Notes: generated by a model not told the origin, from the letters alone. A stretch of 11,100 nt of DNA from an uncultured Eggerthellaceae bacterium (GCA_958454405.1 CAUEBO010000078.1:1-11100), one strand, 5' to 3'; shown: positions 1 to 6,842, counted from the first letter of the stretch. A program made the numbers and translations.

Positions 1-512
1 AGGAAGCCGCGCTCGTTCAGCGCGCCGCGCATGGCCTGGGCCACCTTGTGGCGCAGGTGCAGGGCCTCGAACATCTCAGGGCGGCGGATATCGAGGTAGC
101 GCCACTTCATGCGCGTGATCTCGTCCGTCTCGATGCCGTCCTCGATGGAGAACGGCGGCGTCACGCTCGTGTTCAGAACCTCGACGGACTTCGCCAGCAC
201 CTCGATCTCGCCCGTGGCCATGTTGGGGTTCACGGCCTCCGCACCGCGCTCGCGCACGGTGCCTGCGATCTTCAGCACGTACTCGCGACCCAGATGCTCG
301 GCCTTCGCGAAGTCCTCGGCGCTCACGCAGTCGGGATCGACGACCACCTGCGTGTAGCCCGCGCGGTCGCGCAGGTCGATGAAGATGAGCCCGCCGTGGT
401 CGCGGTTGTGCCACGCCCAGCCGCACAGCACGACCTCGCGGCTGACGTCGCTTTTGCGCAGCTCGCCGCATGTGGCGGTGTGCATGCAGTATTCGTTCAT
501 GAAGTCCGTCAT
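1..512 (-). CDS. aspS: Aspartyl-tRNA synthetase (N-terminal part, cut by window edge)
   Basis: Charges tRNA-Asp (or tRNA-Asp/Asn in some bacteria) with aspartate in the cytosol. Only the first 170 codons are in the window; the frame stays open to base 1, so the catalytic class II core lies outside. What is visible is the N-terminal OB-fold anticodon-binding domain (about residues 15-110), with the family-typical stretches CGWAWHNRDHGG, FIDLRDR and QVVVDPD, followed by RYLDIRRPEM at residues 138-147, which normally leads into motif 1. The start at 512 is chosen because AAGGA sits about 8 bases upstream and the only good -10 candidate (589-594) would start transcription downstream of the next in-frame ATG at 590. 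An ATG at 500 is also possible. It lies downstream of hisS in the same direction, but 631 bp away. Confidence 0.95.
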   Translation of the reverse strand, partial: MTDFMNEYCMHTATCGELRKSDVSREVVLCGWAWHNRDHGGLIFIDLRDRAGYTQVVVDPDCVSAEDFAKAEHLGREYVLKIAGTVRERGAEAVNPNMATGEIEVLAKSVEVLNTSVTPPFSIEDGIETDEITRMKWRYLDIRRPEMFEALHLRHKVAQAMRGALNERGF

Positions 513-588
513 AATGGTGGTTCCTTGCTCCTTGGCGCTGCTATCGGTATCCGCCGCGCCTCTGCGGCGGAATTGCTCAAACTCAGCC

Positions 589-594
589 ATTGTA
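589..594 (-). promoter_or_regulatory. Candidate -10 box (TACAAT) for aspS
   Basis: TACAAT reads on the minus strand, with a weak TTTGCC-like -35 candidate 16 bases upstream. Transcription would begin near base 582, giving a leader of about 70 nt before the aspS ATG at 512. The -35 match is poor, so this rests mainly on the -10 hexamer and its distance. hisS has the same hexamer at a similar distance. Confidence 0.35.
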
Positions 595-989
595 CTTGCA
601 AACGCTGATAGGCAAACCCCTGATCGCGTCTTTTCATGCAACAACCACCCCATGCGGGTGGCAGGAGGCGCATGACGGCGGATCCGCCCGCCCGCTTCGA
701 AACGTCCGCGTGGAAAGCCGCCGGCGGGAACGCAGCGACCAGCCACCTCGCAGCGCGCGTGGATGCCAACCTCGGCCCAGCGCGCAGGAGAATCCTGGTT
801 CCGTGGCAGTTTTTGACGATACTTGATCATTCGGGAAGCAGCACAGCCCCTCTCCGGCGCCCCTCATTTGACGAGGCAACGCATAAAACCAGGTGAAAGG
901 CTTGTGCCCTGTTGAAGCCCCACAAGCGGCAGCGAGCGGATGGTCACTTAGCGACGTTTTCTGCCACGAAACCCGGCTTTTCGCGCGCT

Positions 990-1070
990 AGGTCCTTGCG
1001 CGGGCGAACAGAAGGCGGTACGTCCGTGGGCAAGATGCTTTGGTCCATTGGCCAGGTCCTTGCGCGGGCG
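990..1070. repeat. 17-bp direct repeat pair
   Basis: The sequence AGGTCCTTGCGCGGGCG occurs exactly at 990-1006 and again at 1054-1070, 64 bp apart start to start, in the hisS-aspS gap. I did not see a third full copy in the window. Confidence 0.8.
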
Positions 1071-1085
1071 CACCGGAAATCGTCG

Positions 1086-1133
1086 TTTTGCGCTGCGAAT
1101 GCGGACGCCGAAAACGGCGGCGCGAAAGCAAAA
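1086..1133. terminator. Weak inverted-repeat region after hisS
   Basis: An outer TTTTGC (1086-1091) and GCAAAA (1128-1133) flank a perfect CGCCG-AAAA-CGGCG hairpin (1106-1119). It lies about 10-60 bp past the hisS stop. On the hisS transcript the structure is not followed by a U-tract, so termination is uncertain. Confidence 0.25.
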
Positions 1134-1143
1134 CCGGCGGGCG

Positions 1144-2520
1144 CTATTTCTCTTCAGCCAGCCAGCCCATCACTTCGTCGACCGTGCGGGAGCCCTCGCC
1201 GTACGGCAGCCCGCCGAAATGCGAGAGCAGGTCCTTCATCCGAGCCAGATCCACCAGGCGCTCGTTGTGCGTCTGCATGTTGCGAACCGTCACCGCGCCC
1301 GCCGCCAGCTCGTCGGGACCGAGCACGGCCACCATGGCGGCGCCCAGTTTGTCCGCAAGCTTGAACTGGCTCTTCAAGCTGCGATGCTGATGGTCCATCT
1401 CACCGGTCAGGCCCGCGTCGCGGCACGCCTGCACGAGCGAGAAAGCCTCCGCACGCACCGAATCATCCACGCAGGCCACAAAGAAGTCGCAGCGCTGCGC
1501 GGACGGCAGCGACCGCCCTGCCGCTTCGAGCGCCAGCACGCAGCGCTCGTAGCCCAGCGCCCAACCGAAGCCCGGCGTGGGGCGCCCGCCCACTTCTTCG
1601 GCCAGCTTGTCGTAGCGCCCGCCGCCGCCGATGGCGTTCTGGCTGCCCATGCCCTCCGTCACCTGCACCTCGAAGACGGTGCGCGTGTAGTAGTCGAGGC
1701 CGCGGACGAGCGTCGGATCCTCCTCGAACGCCAGGTCCGCACCGGCCAGATACGTCTTCACATCCTCGTAGTGCGCGCGGCAGTCGTCGCACAAATGCTC
1801 GGTGATCTTCGGCGCGTGCTCCATGACGGCGGCGCAGCCGGGGTTCTTGCAGTCGAACGCGCGCAGCGGATTGATCTCGGCGCGGCGCTTGCACTCGTCG
1901 CACAGCTCGCCTTCGTGCTCGTCCATGTACGCCTTCACGGCATCGCGGTACGCGGGCCGGCACTGCTCGCAGCCCATCGAGTTCACCAGAAGGCGCGTCG
2001 CCTGGACGGGGATGCCGATGGCCGCATAGAAGCGCATGAGCATGATGATGCCCTCGGCGTCCACGCTGGGATCCTCGGCGCCCAAACACTCGATGCCCAC
2101 CTGGTTGAACTGTCGCTGGCGGCCCTTCTGCGGGCGCTCGGCGCGGAACATCGGTCCGGCGTACATGAGCTTGGCCGGCGCGGCCCCCTGCGGCACCAGG
2201 TCGTGCTGCACCACGGCGCGCACGACGCCGGCCGTGCCCTCGGGCCGCAGCGACAGGCGGCTCTTGGCCTTGATGGAGCCGCCCTCGAGCAGCGTCTTCA
2301 GGTTCTCGCCCGAAACGGCCGTGAACATCTCCTTCGACACCACGTCGGTGGCCTCGCCGATGCCGCGCACGAACAGCTCCGTCTGCTCGAACACCGGCGT
2401 TTCGATGGGCAGGTACCCGTAACGCCCGAAAATCTCCGTCGCCGTCGCCTTGAAGTGCGTCCAGAACTTCGCCTCGTCGGGCAGCAGGTCCTTCGTTCCT
2501 TCGGGAGCGTTCAATGCCAT
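1144..2520 (-). CDS. hisS: Histidyl-tRNA synthetase
   Basis: Class II synthetase that charges tRNA-His with histidine in the cytosol. The 458-residue product has the expected order: motif 1 region near residues 35-60, motif 2 with FRAERPQKGRQ at 125-135, the HisRS-specific LVRGLDYYTR at 271-280, motif 3 around PGFGWALGYER at 316-326, and a C-terminal anticodon-binding domain. The insertion between motif 2 and the HisRS motif carries eight cysteines in four pairs (184/187, 207/210, 224/229, 244/247), suggestive of zinc binding; many shorter HisRS enzymes lack such pairs. The start at 2520 (MALNAPEGTKDL) is preceded by AAAAGGAA about 6 bases upstream; a start at 2589 would add 23 residues unlike the family. 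The next gene downstream in the same direction is aspS. Confidence 0.97.
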   Translation of the reverse strand: MALNAPEGTKDLLPDEAKFWTHFKATATEIFGRYGYLPIETPVFEQTELFVRGIGEATDVVSKEMFTAVSGENLKTLLEGGSIKAKSRLSLRPEGTAGVVRAVVQHDLVPQGAAPAKLMYAGPMFRAERPQKGRQRQFNQVGIECLGAEDPSVDAEGIIMLMRFYAAIGIPVQATRLLVNSMGCEQCRPAYRDAVKAYMDEHEGELCDECKRRAEINPLRAFDCKNPGCAAVMEHAPKITEHLCDDCRAHYEDVKTYLAGADLAFEEDPTLVRGLDYYTRTVFEVQVTEGMGSQNAIGGGGRYDKLAEEVGGRPTPGFGWALGYERCVLALEAAGRSLPSAQRCDFFVACVDDSVRAEAFSLVQACRDAGLTGEMDHQHRSLKSQFKLADKLGAAMVAVLGPDELAAGAVTVRNMQTHNERLVDLARMKDLLSHFGGLPYGEGSRTVDEVMGWLAEEK

Positions 2521-2603
2521 GGATCGTTCCTTTTCGTCTCGCTCATGTTCGCCGGGCCGCCCGAGCCGATGCTCGTCGCAGGCCTGCATCCTTGGATTTC
2601 GCT

Positions 2604-2609
2604 ATTGTA
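2604..2609 (-). promoter_or_regulatory. Candidate -10 box (TACAAT) for hisS inside a small dyad
   Basis: TACAAT reads on the minus strand about 84 bases upstream of the hisS ATG, so the leader would be roughly 75-80 nt. It is the centre of a short dyad, CGCTA-TTG-TAGCG on the plus strand (2600-2612). No good -35 box is visible at the normal distance. Confidence 0.35.
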
Positions 2610-2692
2610 GCGCAACCGGCTGCTCCCCAGGACCGCCGTCTCCTTCGAGCGGAAAACGGACAAGGGCGGCTCCGCGCCGAGGCGGGCGGTTT

Positions 2693-5515
2693 TCAATCTT
2701 CGAGCGAGCGCAGCACGTTCACGAGCGCATCGTCGGGACGGTAGCGCAGGCGCAGGACCAGCAGGTTGCGCGCCGCAGGGAGCATCCCCGCGTCGGTTGC
2801 CGCCGCAGCCCCCTGGTCCAGCATGTCGAGCATCGCGGTCGTGGGAGCGACGGGCACGCCGGCTTTCTCCAGCTCGCCGTCGACCGCCTCCTTGTCGGGA
2901 AGCGCCGCGCCCGTCTCCTCGACGAGCTCGTGGAGCTCCGCCGTCGCCTGCATGGCCACCACCGGCGACGTGGCGAGCGACTTCACGTAGCACAGGGCTC
3001 CCGCCCGAGGGTCGCCCGCCTTCCAGCGCACGTAGGCCAGCTGGTAGTACGCCATGGCGATGTCGTCCGGCTGCACGGCTATGTTCAAGCCTCCCACCAG
3101 CGTCTTCTCGGCGTTCTCCATATCTCCCACGAGCATGAAGGCGCGGCCCAGCTGCCGGTAGCCGGCGGCCGTCGTGGGCGCGAGCTCGATGGACCGGCGA
3201 CCGTAGCGCAGCGCCTCGTCGGTGCGCTCGAAGGAGTGCTCGAGCAGGCGGACGATCTCAAGATGGCACAGGTAGAACGAATCGGGCGCAAGCTCGATGC
3301 GGCGAGGCGCATCGGCCGCCGCGAGCAGGGCCAGATCGGGGACGACGGGCGCGGCGGCATCGGGCGGGGCGGGATGCGCATCGCCCGCCGCCGAAGCCGA
3401 GCGGGGCTGGCCGTTGCGGGCCGCGGAAAGGGCGCGGTTGTAGCAGACGCGCGCTGCGTACGAATCGAAGGAGCGGTACGCCGTTTTGGCGCCGTCGACG
3501 TAGCCGTCGAGCGCCGCCGTTTCAGCCACGGCGTCGATCAGGATGGACACGGCCCGGTCGGGCTCTTGCGCCGCCGCCGTGCGAGCCCGCCCGAGCGCGA
3601 CGAGGCAGCGGTCCTCTCCCAGGAAGCAGCCGACGATGGCGTTCTGGTCCTCCGTGTCAAGCGACCCTTCGGCCAATGCGGCCATCAGGCGCATGCAGGC
3701 CGAAACCGCAAGGCCGTCGCCGCGCGCCTCGGCGGCGTCCTGCTCTTCCCGCGCGATGCGGATGGCCTCGGTGGCGGTCGCCGACCGCACGATGCGGTCC
3801 GCCAAGCGCTCGCCGATGCGCCGGCGGTAGGCGTCTGCCTCGATGCGCAGCCCGGCCGCATCGCCCGTCCCGAGCACCGACGCGAGCGGATCGGGAACGG
3901 GCGCGTCGGCCCTTTCGGGCAGCGTGCGGCGGGCTGTAGCGGAGGGAAGCGCGCCGACGACGGCGAAGGGGTCGGCGGCGGGCAAATCGAACAGGGCGCC
4001 CGCCCGCATGAACAAAGGCACGGGGTCGCCCATCCTTGCCACGCGGACGAAGCCTTCGTCGGCGAGCAGCTCCCGTCGCAATGTGACCTGGTAATACGCA
4101 GGCGCCACATCGGCTTCGCCGCGCGGGAATTCGGCATGGTCGCCATCGACGGCGCGCTTGTCTTCGGCGTCTTCGGCCGCCAGCGGGCGCGCGACGAGAT
4201 CGACCCGCCGAACGAGCGGAGAGTTTTCGAACGCAGCGAGCGCCAAGGCCAGCCCGACGTGCATGGCGTAGCGGCCAGCCTGCGCTTCCCGCTCCGCGTG
4301 CGGCACAGCGGCCCAGCCGCCGCCCGCCGGCGCGCCCGGCGCCGCGGCCGGCCCGTCGACCCAGCGCCACATCGGCATGAGGCCGGCGTCGGGCACCGTC
4401 ACCTCGAGCGCCGCCGCGCCTTCGACGACATCGCAACGCAGCAGGGCCTCCGCGCGAAACGGGAGCTTCAGCCGCTCGAGCGCCGCGCTCACGGCGCAGC
4501 GCAGCGCCCATTCGCCGCCTGACACGCCGGGAGACGTCTCGCTCGCCAGCTCGAAAGCGAGCGGAGCCGAGGCCGCCGTGTCGATGAGGTAAGCGTCCCA
4601 CCGCGCGCAATCTACGTCGCTCGCCAAGGACGCGCGATCGCCAAACGCTTCGCTCACCAGCAGGAAGCGATTGAGCGCGCCTTCCAGCGCCCACACCTCG
4701 CGACGCGCAACGGGCGCCTTCTCATCGTCGACCGCAACGTAGAAGGTGTCGGCGTAGCGCACGGTCCGCACAAGGCGCAGGGAATCCTCCGCCAAGCTGC
4801 GGGCGTCGATCTGCTCGAATCCGGCCTCGCCGAGCCATCGTGCGAGGGCGGCGGCGAGCGCAGGCGGCCGCAGCACGGGATCCGCCTCGGCGCCCCGCAC
4901 CGTGCGGACGATGGACCGAAGGGCGGCAAGCAGCTTCTCCTCGCGCAGCATGGAGAAAACGAACCCGATGCCGCGCTCCGGCACTGAAGGACCGCCCATC
5001 GCAGGACGGTGCACGAATGCGAGGTACGCGCGGGCGAGCGCTTCGGCGTAGGGAAGATCGGTCCCGTACGGGCCGAAATCGTACCAGGAGTCGAACAGCG
5101 CGTACCGGCCGCGCACGCACGCGTACTGAGCCGCCTGGCGCTCGCCCTCCCCGTCTCGGACCTCGACGCATCCCCGCTCCTCGCCCGCCCGTCCCTGATC
5201 GGCGAACCGCGCGAAGTCGAGATCGGGCTCGCGCGCGGGAGGAGCCGCAAGCACGTCGGGCGTCGAGAACGCGCGCCCGTACGGATCGATGTAGGCCAAT
5301 ACGCGCACCGTGTCCTTGTCCAGGCATTCGACGACGTACCCCATGCCGGTGCCGGGCATGGGCAGGCCTTTGAGGACCAATCCGTACGAGCCAGGGGCTT
5401 CGGGCGCGCCAGGGACCGGGGGCACCGCCGCCTCCAGCACCTGCGCCCTCACGTTGAACATCTTGTCGGCCGCGCCAATGCGGTATACGCCGTTTCGCCC
5501 CGCCACCTGCTGCAC
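2693..5515 (-). CDS. Large unrecognised protein with C-terminal TPR-like repeats
   Basis: I do not recognise a specific family. The 940-residue product has no obvious signal peptide or membrane segment, so it is probably cytosolic. Residues 1 to about 700 match no domain I can name; marked segments include GVYRIG near the start, DSWYDFGPYG near 142 and MPMWRWVDG near 381-389. An Ala/Pro-rich linker (about 702-735) leads into helical TPR-like repeats at about 739-870, with units such as EALRYGRRSIELAPTTAAGY and YQLAYVRWKAGD, usually protein-interaction surfaces. The GTG at 5515 is chosen as start because GGAAGGA lies about 7 bases upstream and the N-terminus then reads smoothly; the ATG at 5590 lacks a binding site and the ATG at 5461 would drop plausible coding sequence. 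It lies between a NifX-like gene and hisS, each more than 150 bp away, so it may be its own unit. Confidence 0.8.
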   Translation of the reverse strand: MQQVAGRNGVYRIGAADKMFNVRAQVLEAAVPPVPGAPEAPGSYGLVLKGLPMPGTGMGYVVECLDKDTVRVLAYIDPYGRAFSTPDVLAAPPAREPDLDFARFADQGRAGEERGCVEVRDGEGERQAAQYACVRGRYALFDSWYDFGPYGTDLPYAEALARAYLAFVHRPAMGGPSVPERGIGFVFSMLREEKLLAALRSIVRTVRGAEADPVLRPPALAAALARWLGEAGFEQIDARSLAEDSLRLVRTVRYADTFYVAVDDEKAPVARREVWALEGALNRFLLVSEAFGDRASLASDVDCARWDAYLIDTAASAPLAFELASETSPGVSGGEWALRCAVSAALERLKLPFRAEALLRCDVVEGAAALEVTVPDAGLMPMWRWVDGPAAAPGAPAGGGWAAVPHAEREAQAGRYAMHVGLALALAAFENSPLVRRVDLVARPLAAEDAEDKRAVDGDHAEFPRGEADVAPAYYQVTLRRELLADEGFVRVARMGDPVPLFMRAGALFDLPAADPFAVVGALPSATARRTLPERADAPVPDPLASVLGTGDAAGLRIEADAYRRRIGERLADRIVRSATATEAIRIAREEQDAAEARGDGLAVSACMRLMAALAEGSLDTEDQNAIVGCFLGEDRCLVALGRARTAAAQEPDRAVSILIDAVAETAALDGYVDGAKTAYRSFDSYAARVCYNRALSAARNGQPRSASAAGDAHPAPPDAAAPVVPDLALLAAADAPRRIELAPDSFYLCHLEIVRLLEHSFERTDEALRYGRRSIELAPTTAAGYRQLGRAFMLVGDMENAEKTLVGGLNIAVQPDDIAMAYYQLAYVRWKAGDPRAGALCYVKSLATSPVVAMQATAELHELVEETGAALPDKEAVDGELEKAGVPVAPTTAMLDMLDQGAAAATDAGMLPAARNLLVLRLRYRPDDALVNVLRSLED

Positions 5516-5541
5516 GCTCTGTCCTTCCGTCCGTTGCTTGC

Positions 5542-5550
5542 AGCATACCA
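5542..5550 (-). promoter_or_regulatory. Candidate extended -10 for the TPR protein gene
   Basis: TGGTATGCT reads on the minus strand about 27 bases upstream of the GTG start at 5515. It fits an extended -10 (TGn plus TATGCT), with no clear -35. It would give a leader of about 20 nt containing the GGAAGGA ribosome binding site. Confidence 0.3.
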
Positions 5551-5615
5551 CGACGCGGCGCGCCGCAGAGGAAACACCTCCGCCGGGCATCGGGCGAAAA
5601 GAACCGAACGGGCGC

Positions 5616-5638
5616 GAGCGCGCAGGCGGCGCGCGCTC
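5616..5638 (-). terminator. GC-rich hairpin after the NifX-like gene
   Basis: GAGCGCGC (5616-5623) and GCGCGCTC (5631-5638) form an 8-bp stem with a 7-nt loop, about 34 bp past the stop of the NifX-like gene. On that transcript a T-rich stretch (TTCTTTT) follows about 10 bases after the stem, so the terminator is non-ideal. Confidence 0.4.
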
Positions 5639-5671
5639 CGAAGACCGACCGGTCGCCGATCCTTCAGAATC

Positions 5672-6052
5672 TCAGTGGTGGTGGTTGCAGGCCTGGTCCG
5701 CCCCCATGACGGGCGCCGCGCCCGCAGCGACCAACTTCGCCGCATCGCCCACGACGGGATGCTCGTTGTCGAAGTACACGGTGATGCCCGCCTGGTTGAA
5801 TCCCATGAGCGGGCGCATGCCCATGCCCGCCGCCACGATGGCGTCGACGCCCGCGTCGGCGAGCAGCCCCACGGGGCGCAGGCAGCCGCCTTCCTCGTGC
5901 GGCGGGTTCGCGATCTCGCTCGCGCCTTTGATCTCGCCCTCGACGATGTCCACCACCGTGAAACAGTCGCAATGGCCGAAGTGGCCGGCCCGCTGGGATT
6001 CCAGCCCAGCTGCGCCCATCGTGGGCACCGCGAGTTTCATCGTCTCGTTCAT
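5672..6052 (-). CDS. NifX/NafY-like dinitrogenase iron-molybdenum cofactor domain protein
   Basis: A 126-residue single-domain protein of the family that includes NifX, NafY and the C-terminus of NifB. Members bind FeMo-cofactor precursors or other metal-sulfur clusters; many in anaerobes that do not fix nitrogen have no known role. The whole length matches the family: MKLAVPTMGAAGLESQRAGH at the start, HFGHCDCFTVVD (24-35), an IANPPHEEGGC segment ending at Cys57, and AAGMGMRPLMGFNQAGI (74-90). Cys28, Cys30, Cys57 and a C-terminal CNHHH tail are possible metal ligands. The start at 6052 has AAGGA 4-5 bases upstream; longer versions read into non-conserved sequence. It follows the PadR gene by 128 bp on the same strand, and no nif or Mrp/NBP35 gene is in the window. 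An ATG at 6040 is also possible. Confidence 0.9.
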   Translation of the reverse strand: MNETMKLAVPTMGAAGLESQRAGHFGHCDCFTVVDIVEGEIKGASEIANPPHEEGGCLRPVGLLADAGVDAIVAAGMGMRPLMGFNQAGITVYFDNEHPVVGDAAKLVAAGAAPVMGADQACNHHH

Positions 6053-6067
6053 GCGATCCTTCTTTCT

Positions 6068-6087
6068 CCGGAGCGCCGACGCTCCGG
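6068..6087 (-). promoter_or_regulatory. Perfect hairpin just upstream of the NifX-like gene's ribosome binding site
   Basis: CCGGAGCG and CGCTCCGG form a perfect 8-bp stem with a 4-nt loop (TCGG on the coding strand). It ends about 7 bases before the AAGGA of the NifX-like gene. There is no U-tract, so it is more likely a leader structure or processing site than a terminator. Confidence 0.5.
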
Positions 6088-6180
6088 GGCCATGGAGCCG
6101 CGCGCCCATCGCGCACGGCGTTTCCTGCCGACGATACCGTTTCATACGATGCGCATGGCGCCCGTTAAAGCGCGGGGCCG

Positions 6181-6714
6181 TCATGCTTTTGGACGAGGCG
6201 CCACCTGTCCGCCGGAGCGTTCTCGGCCGGGTCCTCCACCGCCAGGATCCCCGCCGCAGAGCTCCGCGCCATCGCGCAGCGCCCCCAAGCCGTTCTCCAG
6301 CAACCCCGCCAGCAACCCGTCCAGGCGTTGACGGGCCCGCAGCGCATCGAGCCACTGTTCCGCCAGCTCCACACCCTGCTGCGTCAGCTCGTACTCGCGC
6401 CGACGAGGGCCCGAAGCCTCATCGCACCAACGCGAGACCACGGCGCCCTCCTCTTCAAGGCGGCGAAGCGACCGGTACAGCCCGCCCACGTCGACGTCGA
6501 CTTCCCCGTCGGTCTTCTCCAGGATGGTCTTGCGCATGTCGTATCCGTAGCCGCCCGCATGCAAAAGCGCCGCGAGCGCCGCCGGCTCCACGAGCGCGCC
6601 TCCCCCGCCGCCGCGCCTGCGGCAGCACGGCTTGCGCCCGTCCCCGGGACCGCGCGCTCCGGACGGGCCGGGACCCGCGCCTTCCATCCCGCAATCGCTC
6701 CGAGGCATGGGCAT
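6181..6714 (-). CDS. PadR-family transcriptional regulator with Gly/Cys-rich N-terminus
   Basis: A 177-residue winged-helix regulator. The PadR core runs from about 41 to 140: LVEPAALAALLHAGGYGYDM (41-60) is the typical opening helix pair, GGLYRSLRRLEEEGAVVSRW (77-96) the recognition helix and wing start, and GPRRREYELTQQG (102-114) the wing end, followed by a dimerisation helix. The first 40 residues are unusual: MPRSDCGMEGAGPGP then GRKPCCRRRGGGGG, with Cys8, Cys30 and Cys31, recalling the short Gly/Met/Cys-rich proteins found near NifX-like genes in anaerobes. The C-terminus is also Gly/Pro-rich and looks disordered. Start 6714 follows AAGGAG by 4 bases; start 6708 (10 bases) is equally possible. 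It probably represses its own promoter and perhaps the NifX-like gene 128 bp downstream. The ligand is unknown. Confidence 0.9.
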   Translation of the reverse strand: MPMPRSDCGMEGAGPGPSGARGPGDGRKPCCRRRGGGGGALVEPAALAALLHAGGYGYDMRKTILEKTDGEVDVDVGGLYRSLRRLEEEGAVVSRWCDEASGPRRREYELTQQGVELAEQWLDALRARQRLDGLLAGLLENGLGALRDGAELCGGDPGGGGPGRERSGGQVAPRPKA

Positions 6715-6740
6715 CGCGCTCCTTCGCTGCATCTCGCACT

Positions 6741-6759
6741 TATATGCTGAAAACATATA
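6741..6759. promoter_or_regulatory. Inverted repeat TATATG-N7-CATATA over the padR -10 and start site
   Basis: Six-base arms (6741-6746 and 6754-6759) flank CTGAAAA. The repeat overlaps the -10 box and the predicted start of transcription, so it could be a second operator site. Confidence 0.45.
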
Positions 6760-6785
6760 TACTCCGACAACATGCATGATGTCAA
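6756..6785 (-). promoter_or_regulatory. Strong sigma-70-type promoter for the PadR gene
   Basis: On the minus strand a perfect TTGACA (6780-6785) is separated by 18 bases from TATATA (6756-6761). Transcription would start near 6748-6750, giving a leader of about 35 nt before the ATG at 6714. Two inverted repeats overlap this promoter. Confidence 0.7.
6766..6783. promoter_or_regulatory. 18-bp near-perfect palindrome over the padR -35 region (candidate operator)
   Basis: The sequence reads GACA-A-CATGCATG-A-TGTC, symmetric except for one opposed base pair. It overlaps the -35 hexamer and most of the promoter spacer, where a bound dimer would block RNA polymerase. Autoregulation by the PadR protein is inferred from position. 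Confidence 0.55.
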
Positions 6786-6842
6786 CAGAGATCACACGAG
6801 CGGCTTTCCCGGCGGGGCGCAAGAAACGCCCTGATCCATTTT

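Larger units (their letters stand above)
513..1143. other. Long hisS-aspS intergenic region without a supported gene
   Basis: This 631-bp gap holds the aspS promoter candidate, a 17-bp direct repeat (990-1006 and 1054-1070), a 7-bp-arm inverted repeat GCTTGTG/CACAAGC (900-906 and 921-927) and a small CGCCG-AAAA-CGGCG hairpin (1106-1119) shortly after the hisS stop. Short open frames cross it on both strands, but none has a convincing ribosome binding site or a protein-like sequence. I see no tRNA and no T-box core motif on either strand. It could carry an unrecognised RNA or a decayed gene. Confidence 0.5.

Noticed and set aside
513..590. In-frame 26-codon extension of AspRS to an ATG at 590
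   Set aside because: No ribosome binding site at 590, and the -10 candidate overlaps that ATG; the ATG at 512 has AAGGA.
509..769. 86-codon minus-strand frame ending at the aspS start
   Set aside because: It has no ribosome binding site or protein-like sequence, although its stop overlaps the aspS ATG.
513..1143. T-box riboswitch upstream of aspS (and likewise upstream of hisS, 2521-2692)
   Set aside because: The conserved GGGTGG-N-ACCGCG core could not be found on the coding strand of either leader.
1048..2610. 520-codon plus-strand frame opposite hisS
   Set aside because: It is the antisense of a clear hisS gene in high-GC DNA; the protein is His/Arg/Ala-rich with no family resemblance.
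2450..4522. 690-codon plus-strand frame opposite the TPR gene
   Set aside because: Composition (Arg/Gly/Val-rich, low complexity) is typical of an antisense shadow; there is no ribosome binding site at its start.
5672..6052. Part of a nitrogen fixation cluster
   Set aside because: No nifH, nifD, nifK, nifE, nifN or full NifB is present; the NifX-like domain alone does not indicate nitrogen fixation.
5009..6779. Long plus-strand frames opposite the NifX-like and PadR genes
   Set aside because: Shadows of well-recognised minus-strand genes.
6815..6831. GGGCG/CGCCC hairpin between the divergent promoters
   Set aside because: Only five pairs, and no transcript is known to end here; likely chance in GC-rich DNA.
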